A stretch of 32,684 nt of DNA from HGM12587 sp045128635. GTDB taxonomy: Bacteria > Bacillota > Clostridia > Lachnospirales > Lachnospiraceae. Position 1 is the stretch's first letter. Each line of letters starts with the position of its first letter. The DNA lies in the NCBI GenBank assembly GCA_045128635.1, contig JBGVRS010000049.1:1-32684 (forward strand). The letters run 5' to 3'. Made by a program: the position numbers and the translations under genes. The notes below the pieces were generated by a model. It had not been told where the DNA came from, ran no database searches, and worked only from the letters and a program-made list of their open reading frames with translations. Shown piece after piece: positions 7,654-16,396 of this stretch.

Positions 7654-8610
7654 ATGTTTGATGTGACTGCTTTAGGTGAGATTTTAATTGATTTTACTCC
7701 GTGTGGAAAGTCCGTAGCGGGTCAGAGAATTTTTGAACAGAATCCGGGAGGAGCACCGGCCAATGTGCTTACATGTTTAAGCAAATGTGGCAAAAAGACT
7801 GCATTTATCGGAAAAGTTGGAAAAGACATGCATGGAGCATTCTTAAAAAGTGTTTTAGAAGAAAATGATATTTGTACGGATGGACTTCTGGAAGATGAGA
7901 ATGCGTTTACAACACTTGCATTTGTGGCATTGTCTGATTCCGGTGAAAGAAGTTTTTCCTTTGCGAGAAAACCAGGAGCGGATACTTGTCTGACAAAAGA
8001 GGAAATTAGAAAAGACCTGATTGCAAATAGCAAGGTGTTTCATATAGGGTCTCTTTCGCTTACATCAGAACCGGTGAAAAGTGCAACTTTTTATGCTTTA
8101 GAACTGGCAAAGGAATATGGATGTATCATTTCTTATGACCCCAATTACCGTGCACCTCTATGGGATAGCAGGGAAAAAGCGATTGAGGGAATGCGTTCGG
8201 TATTGTCCTATGTGGATGTGATGAAGCTTTCTGATGAAGAAACAGAACTTTTAACCGGTATCTCAGACCCGGAAATGGCAGCGAAAAAACTGTTAGAAAA
8301 TGGTATCTCAATCGTTGCAGTTACATTAGGTGCAGATGGTGCACTGATTTGTACCAAAGAAGGATGTGAACACGTGAAAGGGTATCAGGTTCAAATGGTG
8401 GATACGACGGGCGCCGGAGATTCATTCTGGGGTGGCTTTTTAAGTCAGCTTTTAGAAAGCGGAAAGAAGCCTTGCGAAGTCTCGTTGAAAGAAGTCGCAG
8501 CGTTTGCTGATTATGGAAATGCAGTTGCCAGTCTTTGTGTGGAAAAGCGCGGGGCAATTCCAGCGATGCCGACAAAGGCAGAAGTTGAAAAACGGATGAA
8601 GGGTCTGTAG
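7654..8610 (+). CDS. PfkB-family carbohydrate kinase, probably fructokinase
   Basis: 318 residues. ATG 7654 is taken as the start because GGAGG (7641-7645) sits 8 bases upstream; a GTG at 7639 would leave no RBS. Ribokinase-fold landmarks: ALGEILIDFTP at the N-terminus, the substrate-site NPGGAPANV, and the C-terminal anion hole and catalytic base in DTTGAGDSFWGGF. The enzyme phosphorylates a sugar with ATP in the cytoplasm; the NPGGAPANVA pattern and length are typical of ScrK/YdjE-type fructokinases, but other ketohexoses or 2-keto-3-deoxygluconate cannot be excluded. It is a single gene with its own promoter and terminator and no neighbouring PTS or glycosidase gene to fix the substrate. 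Confidence 0.85.
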   Translation: MFDVTALGEILIDFTPCGKSVAGQRIFEQNPGGAPANVLTCLSKCGKKTAFIGKVGKDMHGAFLKSVLEENDICTDGLLEDENAFTTLAFVALSDSGERSFSFARKPGADTCLTKEEIRKDLIANSKVFHIGSLSLTSEPVKSATFYALELAKEYGCIISYDPNYRAPLWDSREKAIEGMRSVLSYVDVMKLSDEETELLTGISDPEMAAKKLLENGISIVAVTLGADGALICTKEGCEHVKGYQVQMVDTTGAGDSFWGGFLSQLLESGKKPCEVSLKEVAAFADYGNAVASLCVEKRGAIPAMPTKAEVEKRMKGL

Positions 8611-8619
8611 AATTTTGTG

Positions 8620-8647
8620 AGCGGGGGTGTAATGCCTCCGCTTTTTT
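8620..8647 (+). terminator. Rho-independent terminator of the sugar kinase gene
   Basis: AGCGGGGG (8620-8627) pairs with CCTCCGCT (8635-8642), loop TGTAATG, then TTTTTT. The loop is the same as in the terminator at 7558-7585. Confidence 0.85.
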
Positions 8648-8659
8648 GAGATTTAACAC

Positions 8660-8688
8660 TTCCATTCTTTACCACGATAATGTATAAT
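8660..8688 (+). promoter_or_regulatory. Probable promoter of the EamA pair
   Basis: Perfect TATAAT at 8683-8688; the -35 position 17 bases upstream is only TTCCAT. It lies 26 bases before the start codon of the first exporter. Confidence 0.4.
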
Positions 8689-8714
8689 ACCCTTTGTATG
8701 TCGGAGGAGAGATT

Positions 8715-9605
8715 ATGGAAAACAAAAGATTATTAGGACATATTGCAGCCATCTTTACCATTATTGTATGGGGAACAACCTTCATTTCCACGAAAGTATT
8801 ACTGACAGGCTTTCAACCGGTGGAAATTTTGTTTGTCCGCCTGCTTTTGGGATTGATGGCTCTTTTTATTGTATATCCGCATCCATTAAAAGGAGTAACG
8901 CTCAAGCAGGAGCTGACTTTTGCGGCGGCGGGACTTACCGGGATTACCATGTATTATCTGATGGAAAATATTGCACTGAACCTTACCATGGCATCGAATG
9001 TTGGTGTCATTGTGTCAGTATCTCCGTTTTTTACCGTGATTCTGGCCAGCATCTTCTTAAAAGAAGAGGGAAAAATGAGAGTTAATTTCTTCCTTGGGTT
9101 TGTAGTTGCAATGATTGGGATTGCCTTAATTAGTTTTAATGGGGCAAAATTACAGCTTAATCCAATCGGGGACTTCCTGTGTCTGGGGTGCGCGTTTGTT
9201 TGGGGATGCTATTCGATTCTTTCAAAAAAGATTGGAGAGTATGGTTATTCTGTTATCCAGACAACCAGAAAAATATTTATTTATGGAATTATATTCATGA
9301 TTCCAACACTGTTTTTCTTTGATTTTCAACCGGATTTTAAGACACTGATGGAGCCTAAGTACTTATTAAATTATTTGTATTTAGGGTTATGTGCATCAGC
9401 TACCTGTTTTGTTTCATGGAATTATGCTGTGAAGGCGCTGGGCGCAGTGAAAACGAGCATTTATATTTATCTGATTCCTGTAATCACCATCGTGGCATCT
9501 GCATTGTTCTTGAAAGAACCGATTACATGGATGTCAGCGGCAGGAACGATTCTTGCAATTTTAGGACTGGTTCTTTCTGAGTATAAGGGGAAAAAGGATG
9601 AATAA
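8715..9605 (+). CDS. EamA-family (DMT superfamily) transporter 1
   Basis: 296 residues from ATG 8715, which has GGAGGAGA in front (a TTG at 8694 would include the RBS in the gene). About ten hydrophobic segments arranged as two five-helix EamA repeats, the first beginning AAIFTIIVWGTTFISTK and the second near FLCLGCAFVWGCYSILSK. EamA proteins export amino acids or other small metabolites, or recycle nucleotide sugars, across the cytoplasmic membrane. The substrate cannot be read from sequence. Its stop overlaps the next gene by 8 bases, and that gene is another EamA protein, so the two are translationally coupled and may form a heterodimer or handle related substrates. Confidence 0.88.
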   Translation: MENKRLLGHIAAIFTIIVWGTTFISTKVLLTGFQPVEILFVRLLLGLMALFIVYPHPLKGVTLKQELTFAAAGLTGITMYYLMENIALNLTMASNVGVIVSVSPFFTVILASIFLKEEGKMRVNFFLGFVVAMIGIALISFNGAKLQLNPIGDFLCLGCAFVWGCYSILSKKIGEYGYSVIQTTRKIFIYGIIFMIPTLFFFDFQPDFKTLMEPKYLLNYLYLGLCASATCFVSWNYAVKALGAVKTSIYIYLIPVITIVASALFLKEPITWMSAAGTILAILGLVLSEYKGKKDE

Positions 9606-10539
9606 AAACAAAAGTTTGCTTGAAAAGCCGACAATGGTTGTAATTGTGGCAGTGCTGTGCTGTCTGTTATGGGGGAGTGCATTTCCATGTATTAAATTAG
9701 GTTATCAGTTATTTGATATTCCATCAGGGGATAGCAGCTCACAGATTTTATTTGCAGGTATTCGCTTTACACTGGCAGGAATTCTGGTAATTTTGGCAGG
9801 TTCCATGATGCAGGGAAAACTTTTGAAACCGTCAAAGACAGCAATCCCGAAAGTATTGAAATTGTGCATGTTTCAGACAGTACTTCAATATATTTTCTTT
9901 TATATTGGGTTAGCACATATTACCGGTGTGAAAGGTTCTATTGTAAATGCAGTGAATGTATTCTTTACAATTTTAGTATCTTGTCTTTTGTTTAGATTGG
10001 AGAAACTGGATAGGCAGAAATTGATTGGATGTATCATTGGATTTGCAGGTGTGATTATCGTGAATCTGGGCGGTGAATTTGACATGAGTTTTACATTCCT
10101 TGGGGATGGATTTCTCATGATTTCTGCTTTTGCTTATGCGTTATCATCGGTTCTGATTAAAATTTATGGAAAAGATGAAAATCCGGTGATGCTTAGCGGC
10201 TATCAGTTCGCAGCAGGTGGTCTCATCATGATTTTAGCAGGTCTGGCTATGGGAGGAAGATTGAATGTTGTAACATTCCAAGGCATTTTACTTCTATTAT
10301 ATATGGCGTTTATTTCAGCAGGTGCTTATACCTTATGGAGCTTGTTGTTAAAATATAATCCGGTTTCAAAAGTTGCAGTTTTTGGCTTTTGTACACCGAT
10401 CTTTGGTGTAATATTATCGGCGGTTATTTTAGGAGAGAGTACAAGTTTCCAGTTAAAGACATTGATTGCGTTAATGTTTGTATGTGTCGGAATTATTATC
10501 GTAAATTATAAGAAAAAACAGGAAAATTTTAGTCGTTGA
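9598..10539 (+). CDS. EamA-family (DMT superfamily) transporter 2
   Basis: 313 residues with roughly ten membrane helices and two EamA repeats (VLCCLLWGSAFPCIKLG near residue 20; DGFLMISAFAYALSSVLIK near 165). The start overlaps the end of transporter 1 by 8 bases, implying reinitiation. It is clearly paralogous in fold but not close in sequence to transporter 1, so it is an old pairing rather than a recent duplication. It likely exports a small metabolite. The arylpyruvate operon starts directly downstream from its own strong promoter, so functional linkage is possible but not shown. Confidence 0.88.
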   Translation: MNKNKSLLEKPTMVVIVAVLCCLLWGSAFPCIKLGYQLFDIPSGDSSSQILFAGIRFTLAGILVILAGSMMQGKLLKPSKTAIPKVLKLCMFQTVLQYIFFYIGLAHITGVKGSIVNAVNVFFTILVSCLLFRLEKLDRQKLIGCIIGFAGVIIVNLGGEFDMSFTFLGDGFLMISAFAYALSSVLIKIYGKDENPVMLSGYQFAAGGLIMILAGLAMGGRLNVVTFQGILLLLYMAFISAGAYTLWSLLLKYNPVSKVAVFGFCTPIFGVILSAVILGESTSFQLKTLIALMFVCVGIIIVNYKKKQENFSR

Positions 10540-10543
10540 TTGG

Positions 10544-10572
10544 TTGACCGAAAACAAAAGTTTTGATATAAT
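10544..10572 (+). promoter_or_regulatory. Strong sigma-A promoter of the arylpyruvate operon
   Basis: TTGACC (10544-10549), 17-base spacer, TATAAT (10567-10572), beginning 4 bases after the stop codon of the upstream exporter gene. The expected start of transcription is near 10579. Confidence 0.8.
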
Positions 10573-10583
10573 CAATTCATTGG

Positions 10584-10613
10584 TTTAAAGTGTTACAATT
10601 TAACGTGCTAAAA
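10584..10613 (+). promoter_or_regulatory. Two imperfect 15-bp tandem repeats just after the operon promoter
   Basis: TTTAAAGTGTTACAA (10584-10598) is followed directly by TTTAACGTGCTAAAA (10599-10613); 12 of 15 positions agree. They lie at about +5 to +35 and resemble the three 15-bp repeats at 17267-17311 downstream of the transporter promoter. A shared operator or 5' leader RNA element is inferred. Confidence 0.55.
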
Positions 10614-10640
10614 TATAAAGAGATAGATGAGGAGAACATT

Positions 10641-12275
10641 ATGATTATTACAGATTTTTTGGAGAGAAATGCCAGAGAATTTCCAAATGACATTGCGTTG
10701 GTGGAAATTAACCCTGAGATCAAAGAAGACAGAAGGGTTACCTGGAAAGAATACGAACTGATCGAGCCTACTCCAAAGACCAGCTACAGAAGAGAAATTA
10801 CCTGGGGCGTTTTTAATGAAAAAGCGAACCGTTTTGCAAACCTTTTACTTCAGAGAGGTGTAAAAAAAGGTGATAAAGTAGCGATTCTGATGATGAATGG
10901 TCTGGAATGGCTTCCAATTTATTTTGGTATTTTAAAAACAGGTGCGTTGGCAGTACCATTAAACTTCCGTTATTCATCAGATGAAATTGAATACTGTGTG
11001 AATCTGGCAGAAGTTGATATTTTGGTATTCAGCAATCCATTTATCGGTCGTGTGGAAGAAATCGCAGACCGTATCAGCAAAGGTCGTCTTTTGATCTACG
11101 TTGGAGAAGGTTGTCCAAGCTTTGCAGATGATTACAATTCTTTATCAGCAAACTGCTCCAGCCAGTCGCCAATGGTTGCATTAACAGACGAAGATTATGC
11201 GGCAATTTATTTCTCTTCCGGAACCACAGGTTTCCCGAAGGCTATTTTACATAAACACAAAGCGTTGTTACATTCCTGCATGGTAGAACAAAATCACCAT
11301 GGACAGACAAAAGATGATGTATTCCTTTGCATTCCACCGTTGTATCATACAGGTGCGAAAATGCATTGGTTTGGAAGCTTGATTTCCGGCGGGAAAGCAG
11401 TTCTCTTAAAAGGTACTGCACCGGAATTTATCTTAGAAGCAGCATCTAAGGAAAAATGTACCATCGTATGGCTCTTAGTTCCATGGGCACAGGATATGCT
11501 GGAAGCCATTGAAAGCGGAAGAGTAAATCTTGATGATTATGAATTAGATCAGTGGAGACTGATGCACATTGGAGCTCAGCCGGTTCCACAGAGTTTGATC
11601 AAAAAATGGAAGAGTATCTTCCCGAACCACCAGTACGATACAAACTACGGTCTGTCAGAATCTATTGGACCGGGCTGTGTACATTTAGGAGTGGAAAATA
11701 TTCATAAGGTTGGTGCTATTGGTAAACCGGGCTTTGGATGGGAAGTTAAGATTGTAGATGAAAATAGAAATACCGTGGCAAAAGGCGAAGTTGGGGAACT
11801 TGCTGTTAAGGGACCTGGTGTCATGACATGCTATTACCGTGATGAAAAAGCGACCAACGAAGTTCTTGCAGACGGATGGTTATTTACAGGAGATATGGCA
11901 CAGGAAGACGAAGATGGATTCATTTTCTTAGTAGACCGTAAGAAAGATGTTATCATCAGCGGTGGTGAAAACTTGTATCCGGTACAGATTGAAGACTTCA
12001 TCCGTACAAATCCTAAAGTACATGATGTTGCAGTTATCGGTCTTCCACACAAACGTCTTGGTGAAATTGCAGCAGCAATCGTTCAGATCAAAGAAGGTGT
12101 CTTAATGAAACCAGAAGAACTGGATGAATTCTGTAAGGCATTACCAAGATACAAACGTCCGCACAAGATTATTTTTGCAGAGGTTCCACGTAACCCGACC
12201 GGAAAGATCGAAAAACCAAAGCTTCGTGAAAAATATGGTGCAGACAAACTGATTGCAGATCAGAATATGGGTTAG
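10641..12275 (+). CDS. AMP-dependent acyl-CoA synthetase (class I adenylate-forming ligase)
   Basis: 544 residues from ATG 10641 behind GAGGAG; an in-frame codon at 10590 is ignored because it falls in the repeat region. Adenylation motifs in order: YFSSGTTGFPK (P-loop), TNYGLSES, the acidic GDMAQED, GRKKDVIISGGENLYP (hinge) and the C-terminal catalytic Lys in NPTGKIEKPK. The enzyme joins a carboxylic acid to CoA through an acyl-AMP. An insertion around residues 30-60 (KEDRRVTWKEYELIEPTP) is unusual. As first gene of an operon with iorAB and paaK, its substrate is likely an aryl or arylalkyl acid, such as arylacetate, arylpropionate or arylacrylate, used for CoA activation or, run backwards, to make ATP from an aryl-CoA. 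The substrate is inferred from neighbours only. Confidence 0.88.
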   Translation: MIITDFLERNAREFPNDIALVEINPEIKEDRRVTWKEYELIEPTPKTSYRREITWGVFNEKANRFANLLLQRGVKKGDKVAILMMNGLEWLPIYFGILKTGALAVPLNFRYSSDEIEYCVNLAEVDILVFSNPFIGRVEEIADRISKGRLLIYVGEGCPSFADDYNSLSANCSSQSPMVALTDEDYAAIYFSSGTTGFPKAILHKHKALLHSCMVEQNHHGQTKDDVFLCIPPLYHTGAKMHWFGSLISGGKAVLLKGTAPEFILEAASKEKCTIVWLLVPWAQDMLEAIESGRVNLDDYELDQWRLMHIGAQPVPQSLIKKWKSIFPNHQYDTNYGLSESIGPGCVHLGVENIHKVGAIGKPGFGWEVKIVDENRNTVAKGEVGELAVKGPGVMTCYYRDEKATNEVLADGWLFTGDMAQEDEDGFIFLVDRKKDVIISGGENLYPVQIEDFIRTNPKVHDVAVIGLPHKRLGEIAAAIVQIKEGVLMKPEELDEFCKALPRYKRPHKIIFAEVPRNPTGKIEKPKLREKYGADKLIADQNMG

Positions 12276-12305
12276 TCCTTTAAAAATAGAGAGGTAAGTG
12301 AAAAA

Positions 12306-14045
12306 ATGAGTGAAGTGAAAATCATGCTTGGCAATGAAGCCATTGCCAGAGGTGCTTATGAGGCTGGCGTAAAAGTCTCAGCTGCTTATCCGGGAACTCC
12401 AAGTACGGAAATCAGCGAAAATATCGTAAAATATCCTGAAATTTATGCAGAATGGTCACCAAATGAAAAGGTAGCTATGGAAGTTGCAATCGGTGCATCT
12501 ATCAGTGGTGTTCGTTCTATGGCATCCATGAAACATGTAGGTGTGAACGTAGCCTCTGACCCACTCTACACAGTATCTTACATTGGTGTAAATGGTGGTC
12601 TTGTATTAGTAGCAGCAGACGATCCAGGTCTTTATTCTTCTCAGAATGAGCAGGATACAAGATGTGTTGCAAGAGCAGCTATGGTACCAGTTTTAGAACC
12701 ATCAGACTCTCAGGAAGCAAAAGATTTCGTAAAATATGCTTTTGACCTTTCTGAAAAATACGACACACCGGTGATCGTGCGTACAACTACACGTCTGGCA
12801 CATTCTCAGGGACCTGTGACTTTAGAAGACAGATGCGAACCAATCGACGTTCCATATGAAAGAAATCCTGCAAAAACAGTTATGATGCCAGGAAATGCAA
12901 AAGGTCGTCATTTACATGTTGAAAAACGTTTAAATGAAATGATTGAAGATGGCTGCGATATGCCAATTAACAGAGTGGAAATGAACGATACAAAAATCGG
13001 TTTCATTACCAGTGGTATTCCATACCAGTATGTAAAAGAAGCATGTCCAAATGCCAGTGTATTAAAACTTGGTATGGTTCATCCACTTCCAAAGAAACTT
13101 ATTGAAGACTTTGCATCAAAAGTAGAAACATTATACATTTTTGAAGAACTGGAACCGGTATTTGAAGAACAGATTAAATCTTGGGGAATCAAATGTATCG
13201 GTAAAGAAATCTTCACAGTACAGGGCGAATACAGTGCAAATATGATTCGCAAGGCTGTATTAAAAGAAGACTTAGAATTAAACGCAGCAGCAAAAGTTCC
13301 TGCAAGACCTCCAATTCTTTGCCCAGGTTGTCCACACAGAAGCGTTTATTCTGTATTAAATAAACTGAAAATTCATGCTGCAGGGGATATCGGATGCTAT
13401 ACCTTAGGCGCAGTTGCTCCACTGAGCGTTGTTGATACAACCATCTGTATGGGTGCAAGTATTTCTTCTCTCCATGGTATGGAAAAAGCAAAAGGCAAAG
13501 ATTACATTAAGAACTGGGTAGCTGTTATTGGTGACTCTACATTTATGCACACAGGTGTGAACTCTCTGATGAACATGGTTTACAATCAGGGTACAGGTAC
13601 TGTTATGATCTTAGATAACTCTACGACAGGTATGACAGGTCATCAGGATCACGCAGCAACCGGTAAGACTTTAATGGGTCAGGAAGTTCCTGCAATCAAC
13701 ATTTTTGAGCTTTGCAAAGCAATGGGTATCAAAAATGTAGTAGAAGTGAACGCATTTGATATTAAAGAACTGGAAAGAGTTGTAAAAGAAGAAGTAGCAA
13801 AAGATGAAGTGTCTGTTATCATCACAAAATCTCCATGCGTTCTTCTGAACAAAAAGAAAAATACAAAGGTTTGCAGACCAAATCCTGAAAAATGTAAGAA
13901 ATGCGGCGCATGCTTACGCCCAGGCTGTCCTGCACTTACAAAGAATGAAGACGGAACAATTTCTATCGATGAAACAATGTGTAACGGCTGTGGTCTTTGC
14001 ATGAATCTTTGTAAATTTGACGCAATCGAACTGGTGGAGGTTTAA
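12306..14045 (+). CDS. iorA: Indolepyruvate ferredoxin oxidoreductase, alpha subunit
   Basis: 579 residues, the usual family length. The N-terminal pyrimidine/pyruvate-binding domain starts MLGNEAIARGAYEAG and has the AAYPGTPSTEI signature. A C-terminal TPP domain follows with CPGCPHRS near residue 340, GDIGCYTLG, and VIGDSTFMHTG...N for Mg-TPP binding. Two [4Fe-4S] motifs close the protein, CKKCGACLRPGC and CNGCGLCMNLC. With IorB it oxidatively decarboxylates arylpyruvates (from Trp, Phe or Tyr transamination) to arylacetyl-CoA, reducing ferredoxin in the cytoplasm. iorB starts 3 bases after its stop, with its GGAGG inside the end of iorA, so they are coupled. The call is firm; which aryl group is preferred is not readable. 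Confidence 0.95.
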   Translation: MSEVKIMLGNEAIARGAYEAGVKVSAAYPGTPSTEISENIVKYPEIYAEWSPNEKVAMEVAIGASISGVRSMASMKHVGVNVASDPLYTVSYIGVNGGLVLVAADDPGLYSSQNEQDTRCVARAAMVPVLEPSDSQEAKDFVKYAFDLSEKYDTPVIVRTTTRLAHSQGPVTLEDRCEPIDVPYERNPAKTVMMPGNAKGRHLHVEKRLNEMIEDGCDMPINRVEMNDTKIGFITSGIPYQYVKEACPNASVLKLGMVHPLPKKLIEDFASKVETLYIFEELEPVFEEQIKSWGIKCIGKEIFTVQGEYSANMIRKAVLKEDLELNAAAKVPARPPILCPGCPHRSVYSVLNKLKIHAAGDIGCYTLGAVAPLSVVDTTICMGASISSLHGMEKAKGKDYIKNWVAVIGDSTFMHTGVNSLMNMVYNQGTGTVMILDNSTTGMTGHQDHAATGKTLMGQEVPAINIFELCKAMGIKNVVEVNAFDIKELERVVKEEVAKDEVSVIITKSPCVLLNKKKNTKVCRPNPEKCKKCGACLRPGCPALTKNEDGTISIDETMCNGCGLCMNLCKFDAIELVEV

Positions 14046-14048
14046 GAT

Positions 14049-14627
14049 ATGGGAAATAATACAAAAAACATCATGATCGTAGGTGTTGGCGGACAGGGAA
14101 CCCTGTTAACCAGCCGTATCTTAGGCGGTATCACTGTAGATGCAGGATATGACGTAAAACTTTCAGAAGTGCATGGTATGGCTCAGCGTGGCGGAAGTGT
14201 TGTAACATTTGTACGCTATGGTGAAAAAGTAGCGGAACCTATCGTTGAAGAAGGCCAGGCAGATGTTCTCATCGCATTTGAAAGACTGGAAGCACTCAGA
14301 TATGCACATTTCTTGAAAAAAGACGGTGCAATCGTAGTAAATGACTGGAGAATCGATCCAATCACTGTTGTAACAGGAGTAGCAGAATATCCGGACAACA
14401 TCATTGAAAACCTTGAAAAAGAACATAAAGTATATAAAATAAATGCGATGGAAGAAGCTTTGAAGCTTGGTAATTCCAAAGTATTTAACATCATTGTTTT
14501 AGGTATGGCAGCAAGACATATGGACTTCTCTAAAGAAGCATGGCTAAACGTGATTGAAAAAACTGTTCCACCAAAAACAATCGAAATTAATAAAAAAGCA
14601 TTTTTACTCGGTTTTGAGGGCGAGTAG
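14049..14627 (+). CDS. iorB: Indolepyruvate ferredoxin oxidoreductase, beta subunit
   Basis: 192 residues, the gamma-type (POR_N-like) small subunit. The N-terminal motif IMIVGVGGQGTLLTSRILG is the glycine-rich signature of 2-oxoacid oxidoreductase gamma domains; VHGMAQRGGSVVTFVRYG is also characteristic. It pairs with IorA to form the heteromeric enzyme that makes arylacetyl-CoA from arylpyruvate and CoA. It lies between iorA and paaK, whose AGGAGG starts 21 bases after this stop. Confidence 0.95.
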   Translation: MGNNTKNIMIVGVGGQGTLLTSRILGGITVDAGYDVKLSEVHGMAQRGGSVVTFVRYGEKVAEPIVEEGQADVLIAFERLEALRYAHFLKKDGAIVVNDWRIDPITVVTGVAEYPDNIIENLEKEHKVYKINAMEEALKLGNSKVFNIIVLGMAARHMDFSKEAWLNVIEKTVPPKTIEINKKAFLLGFEGE

Positions 14628-14659
14628 AGATAAATGTGAAGCTTTAGGAGGAAGGAAAA

Positions 14660-15958
14660 ATGATTTGGAATGAGGCAAAAGAATGTATGAGCCGTGACGA
14701 GCTGCATAATCTGCAGAGTAAACGACTCGTCAAACAGGTAGATCGCGTATATCATAACGTGGAATACTACCGCAAAAAAATGCAGGCATTAGGTCTGGAA
14801 CCGGGGGATATTGAAACCATCGATGATATCGTGAAACTGCCATTTACCACAAAGGCAGATTTAAGAGACAACTATCCTTTTGGAACATTTGCAGTTCCAC
14901 AGTCTCAGATCGTGCGTGTTCATGCATCCAGTGGTACAACAGGAAAAGCAACGGTTGTTGGTTACACAAGAAAAGACATCGATATTTGGAAAGAATGTGT
15001 AACAAGAGCGTTTGCGCAGGCGGGTCTTACCAGAGACGATATTATTCAGGTAGCTTATGGATACGGTTTGTTTACAGGTGGTCTTGGTGCTCATTATGGT
15101 GCTGAAAACTTAGGTGCAACTGTAGTTCCAATGTCTACAGGTAATACAAAGAAACTGACAACTATGATGAAAGACTTTGGTGCAACAGCTATTGCTTGTA
15201 CACCATCCTATCTGTTACATATTGCTGAAACATTAGAAGCAGAAGGTGATCTTGACAAGATTAAGTTAAAAGCTGCCATCTGTGGTGCAGAGCCATGGAC
15301 AGAACAGATGCGTCTTCAGATTGAAGAAAAGCTTGGTATCAATGCGTTTGATATTTATGGACTTTCTGAAATCATGGGACCGGGTGTTGCATGTGACTGT
15401 ATTTACCATAAAGGTCTTCACGTTTACGAAGATCATTTCTTACCGGAAATCATTGATCCAAATACATTAGCTCCTGTAGCAGAAAATGAAACCGGTGAAC
15501 TTGTATTTACAACTCTTACAAAAGAAGGTATTCCTCTTATTCGTTACCGTACAAGAGACTTAACAAGCATCAGCTATGATAAATGTGAATGCGGCAGAAC
15601 GCTGGCTCGTATCAGCAGATTCAAAGGACGTTCTGACGACATGCTCATTATCCGTGGTGTAAATGTATTCCCATCACAGGTAGAAGCTGCTCTTCTCGAA
15701 ATGGGTGAAGCAACACCTTACTACATGCTCATCGTTGACCGTGTAAACAATCTGGATACTTTAGAAGTTCAGGTAGAAGTAGATGAAAAATTCTTCTCTG
15801 ACCAGATTCGTGAACTTGAAAAACTGTCTAAGAAGATTGGTCATGTGATTCAGCAGGCAATTGGACTTTCAGCAAAAATCACATTGGTTGAACCAAGAAC
15901 TATCGAACGAAGCATGGGTAAAGCAGTTCATGTTATTGACAAACGTAAGCTTGTATAG
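14660..15958 (+). CDS. paaK: Phenylacetate-CoA ligase family protein
   Basis: 432 residues, typical for PaaK. AGGAGGAAGG precedes the start. Motifs: HASSGTTGKATVVGYT (ATP loop), IYGLSEIMGPGVA, and GRSDDMLIIRGVNVFPSQVE at the hinge to the C-terminal domain. PaaK converts phenylacetate or indoleacetate, ATP and CoA into aryl-CoA, AMP and PPi. In anaerobes next to iorAB it may instead run toward free aryl acid and ATP, giving substrate-level phosphorylation from amino acids as proposed for archaeal aryl-CoA synthetases; this direction is inference. It is followed at 9 bases by a double-ACT protein, a pairing often seen with PaaK. Confidence 0.92.
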   Translation: MIWNEAKECMSRDELHNLQSKRLVKQVDRVYHNVEYYRKKMQALGLEPGDIETIDDIVKLPFTTKADLRDNYPFGTFAVPQSQIVRVHASSGTTGKATVVGYTRKDIDIWKECVTRAFAQAGLTRDDIIQVAYGYGLFTGGLGAHYGAENLGATVVPMSTGNTKKLTTMMKDFGATAIACTPSYLLHIAETLEAEGDLDKIKLKAAICGAEPWTEQMRLQIEEKLGINAFDIYGLSEIMGPGVACDCIYHKGLHVYEDHFLPEIIDPNTLAPVAENETGELVFTTLTKEGIPLIRYRTRDLTSISYDKCECGRTLARISRFKGRSDDMLIIRGVNVFPSQVEAALLEMGEATPYYMLIVDRVNNLDTLEVQVEVDEKFFSDQIRELEKLSKKIGHVIQQAIGLSAKITLVEPRTIERSMGKAVHVIDKRKLV

Positions 15959-15967
15959 GAGGGTGCT

Positions 15968-16393
15968 ATGTTTTTAAATCAGTTATCAGTATTTCTTGAA
16001 AACAGAGAAGGTCGTTTGGACCAGGTTCTCGGAACATTAAAAAATAATGGAATCAATATTATTTCTTTATCTTTGGCAGATACCAGTGATTACGGAATGC
16101 TTCGAATGATCGTTTCTGATTCAGAGGAAGCAAAAAAAGTGCTTAAAGAAGCAGGATTTTCTGCAATGCTGACACCGGTATTAGGAGTAGAACTGGCTCA
16201 TAAAGCGGGCTCTCTTCAGAGCTGTCTTTCTGTGCTTAGCAAGGAAGGCATCAACATTGAATATATGTATGCCCTTGCAACAAGCGGAGAAGATGCAACT
16301 ATCGTAATCAAAACTACAGATCTGGAAAAATCAGCAGATGTTTTAAAATCAGCAGGTGTGCTGCTGGTTGGAGCTTCAGAAGTTGAAGGATAA
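15968..16393 (+). CDS. Double ACT-domain protein, probable aromatic-ligand sensor
   Basis: 141 residues made of two ACT-like halves (LNQLSVFLENREGRLDQVLG from residue 2; a second from about residue 72, SLQSCLSVLSKEGINIEYMYA). AGGAGGG stands just before the start, within the tail of paaK. ACT domains bind amino acids and commonly regulate enzymes; freestanding double-ACT proteins are regular neighbours of PaaK and IorAB in anaerobes. It may tune ligase or oxidoreductase activity in response to an aromatic amino acid, but no catalytic or DNA-binding part is present. Confidence 0.88.
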   Translation: MFLNQLSVFLENREGRLDQVLGTLKNNGINIISLSLADTSDYGMLRMIVSDSEEAKKVLKEAGFSAMLTPVLGVELAHKAGSLQSCLSVLSKEGINIEYMYALATSGEDATIVIKTTDLEKSADVLKSAGVLLVGASEVEG

Positions 16394-16396
16394 GTC

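Noticed and set aside
14216..14755. 179-codon antisense frame opposite iorB/paaK
   Set aside because: It is fully opposite well-supported genes, has no RBS, and has a composition expected of a complementary-strand shadow.
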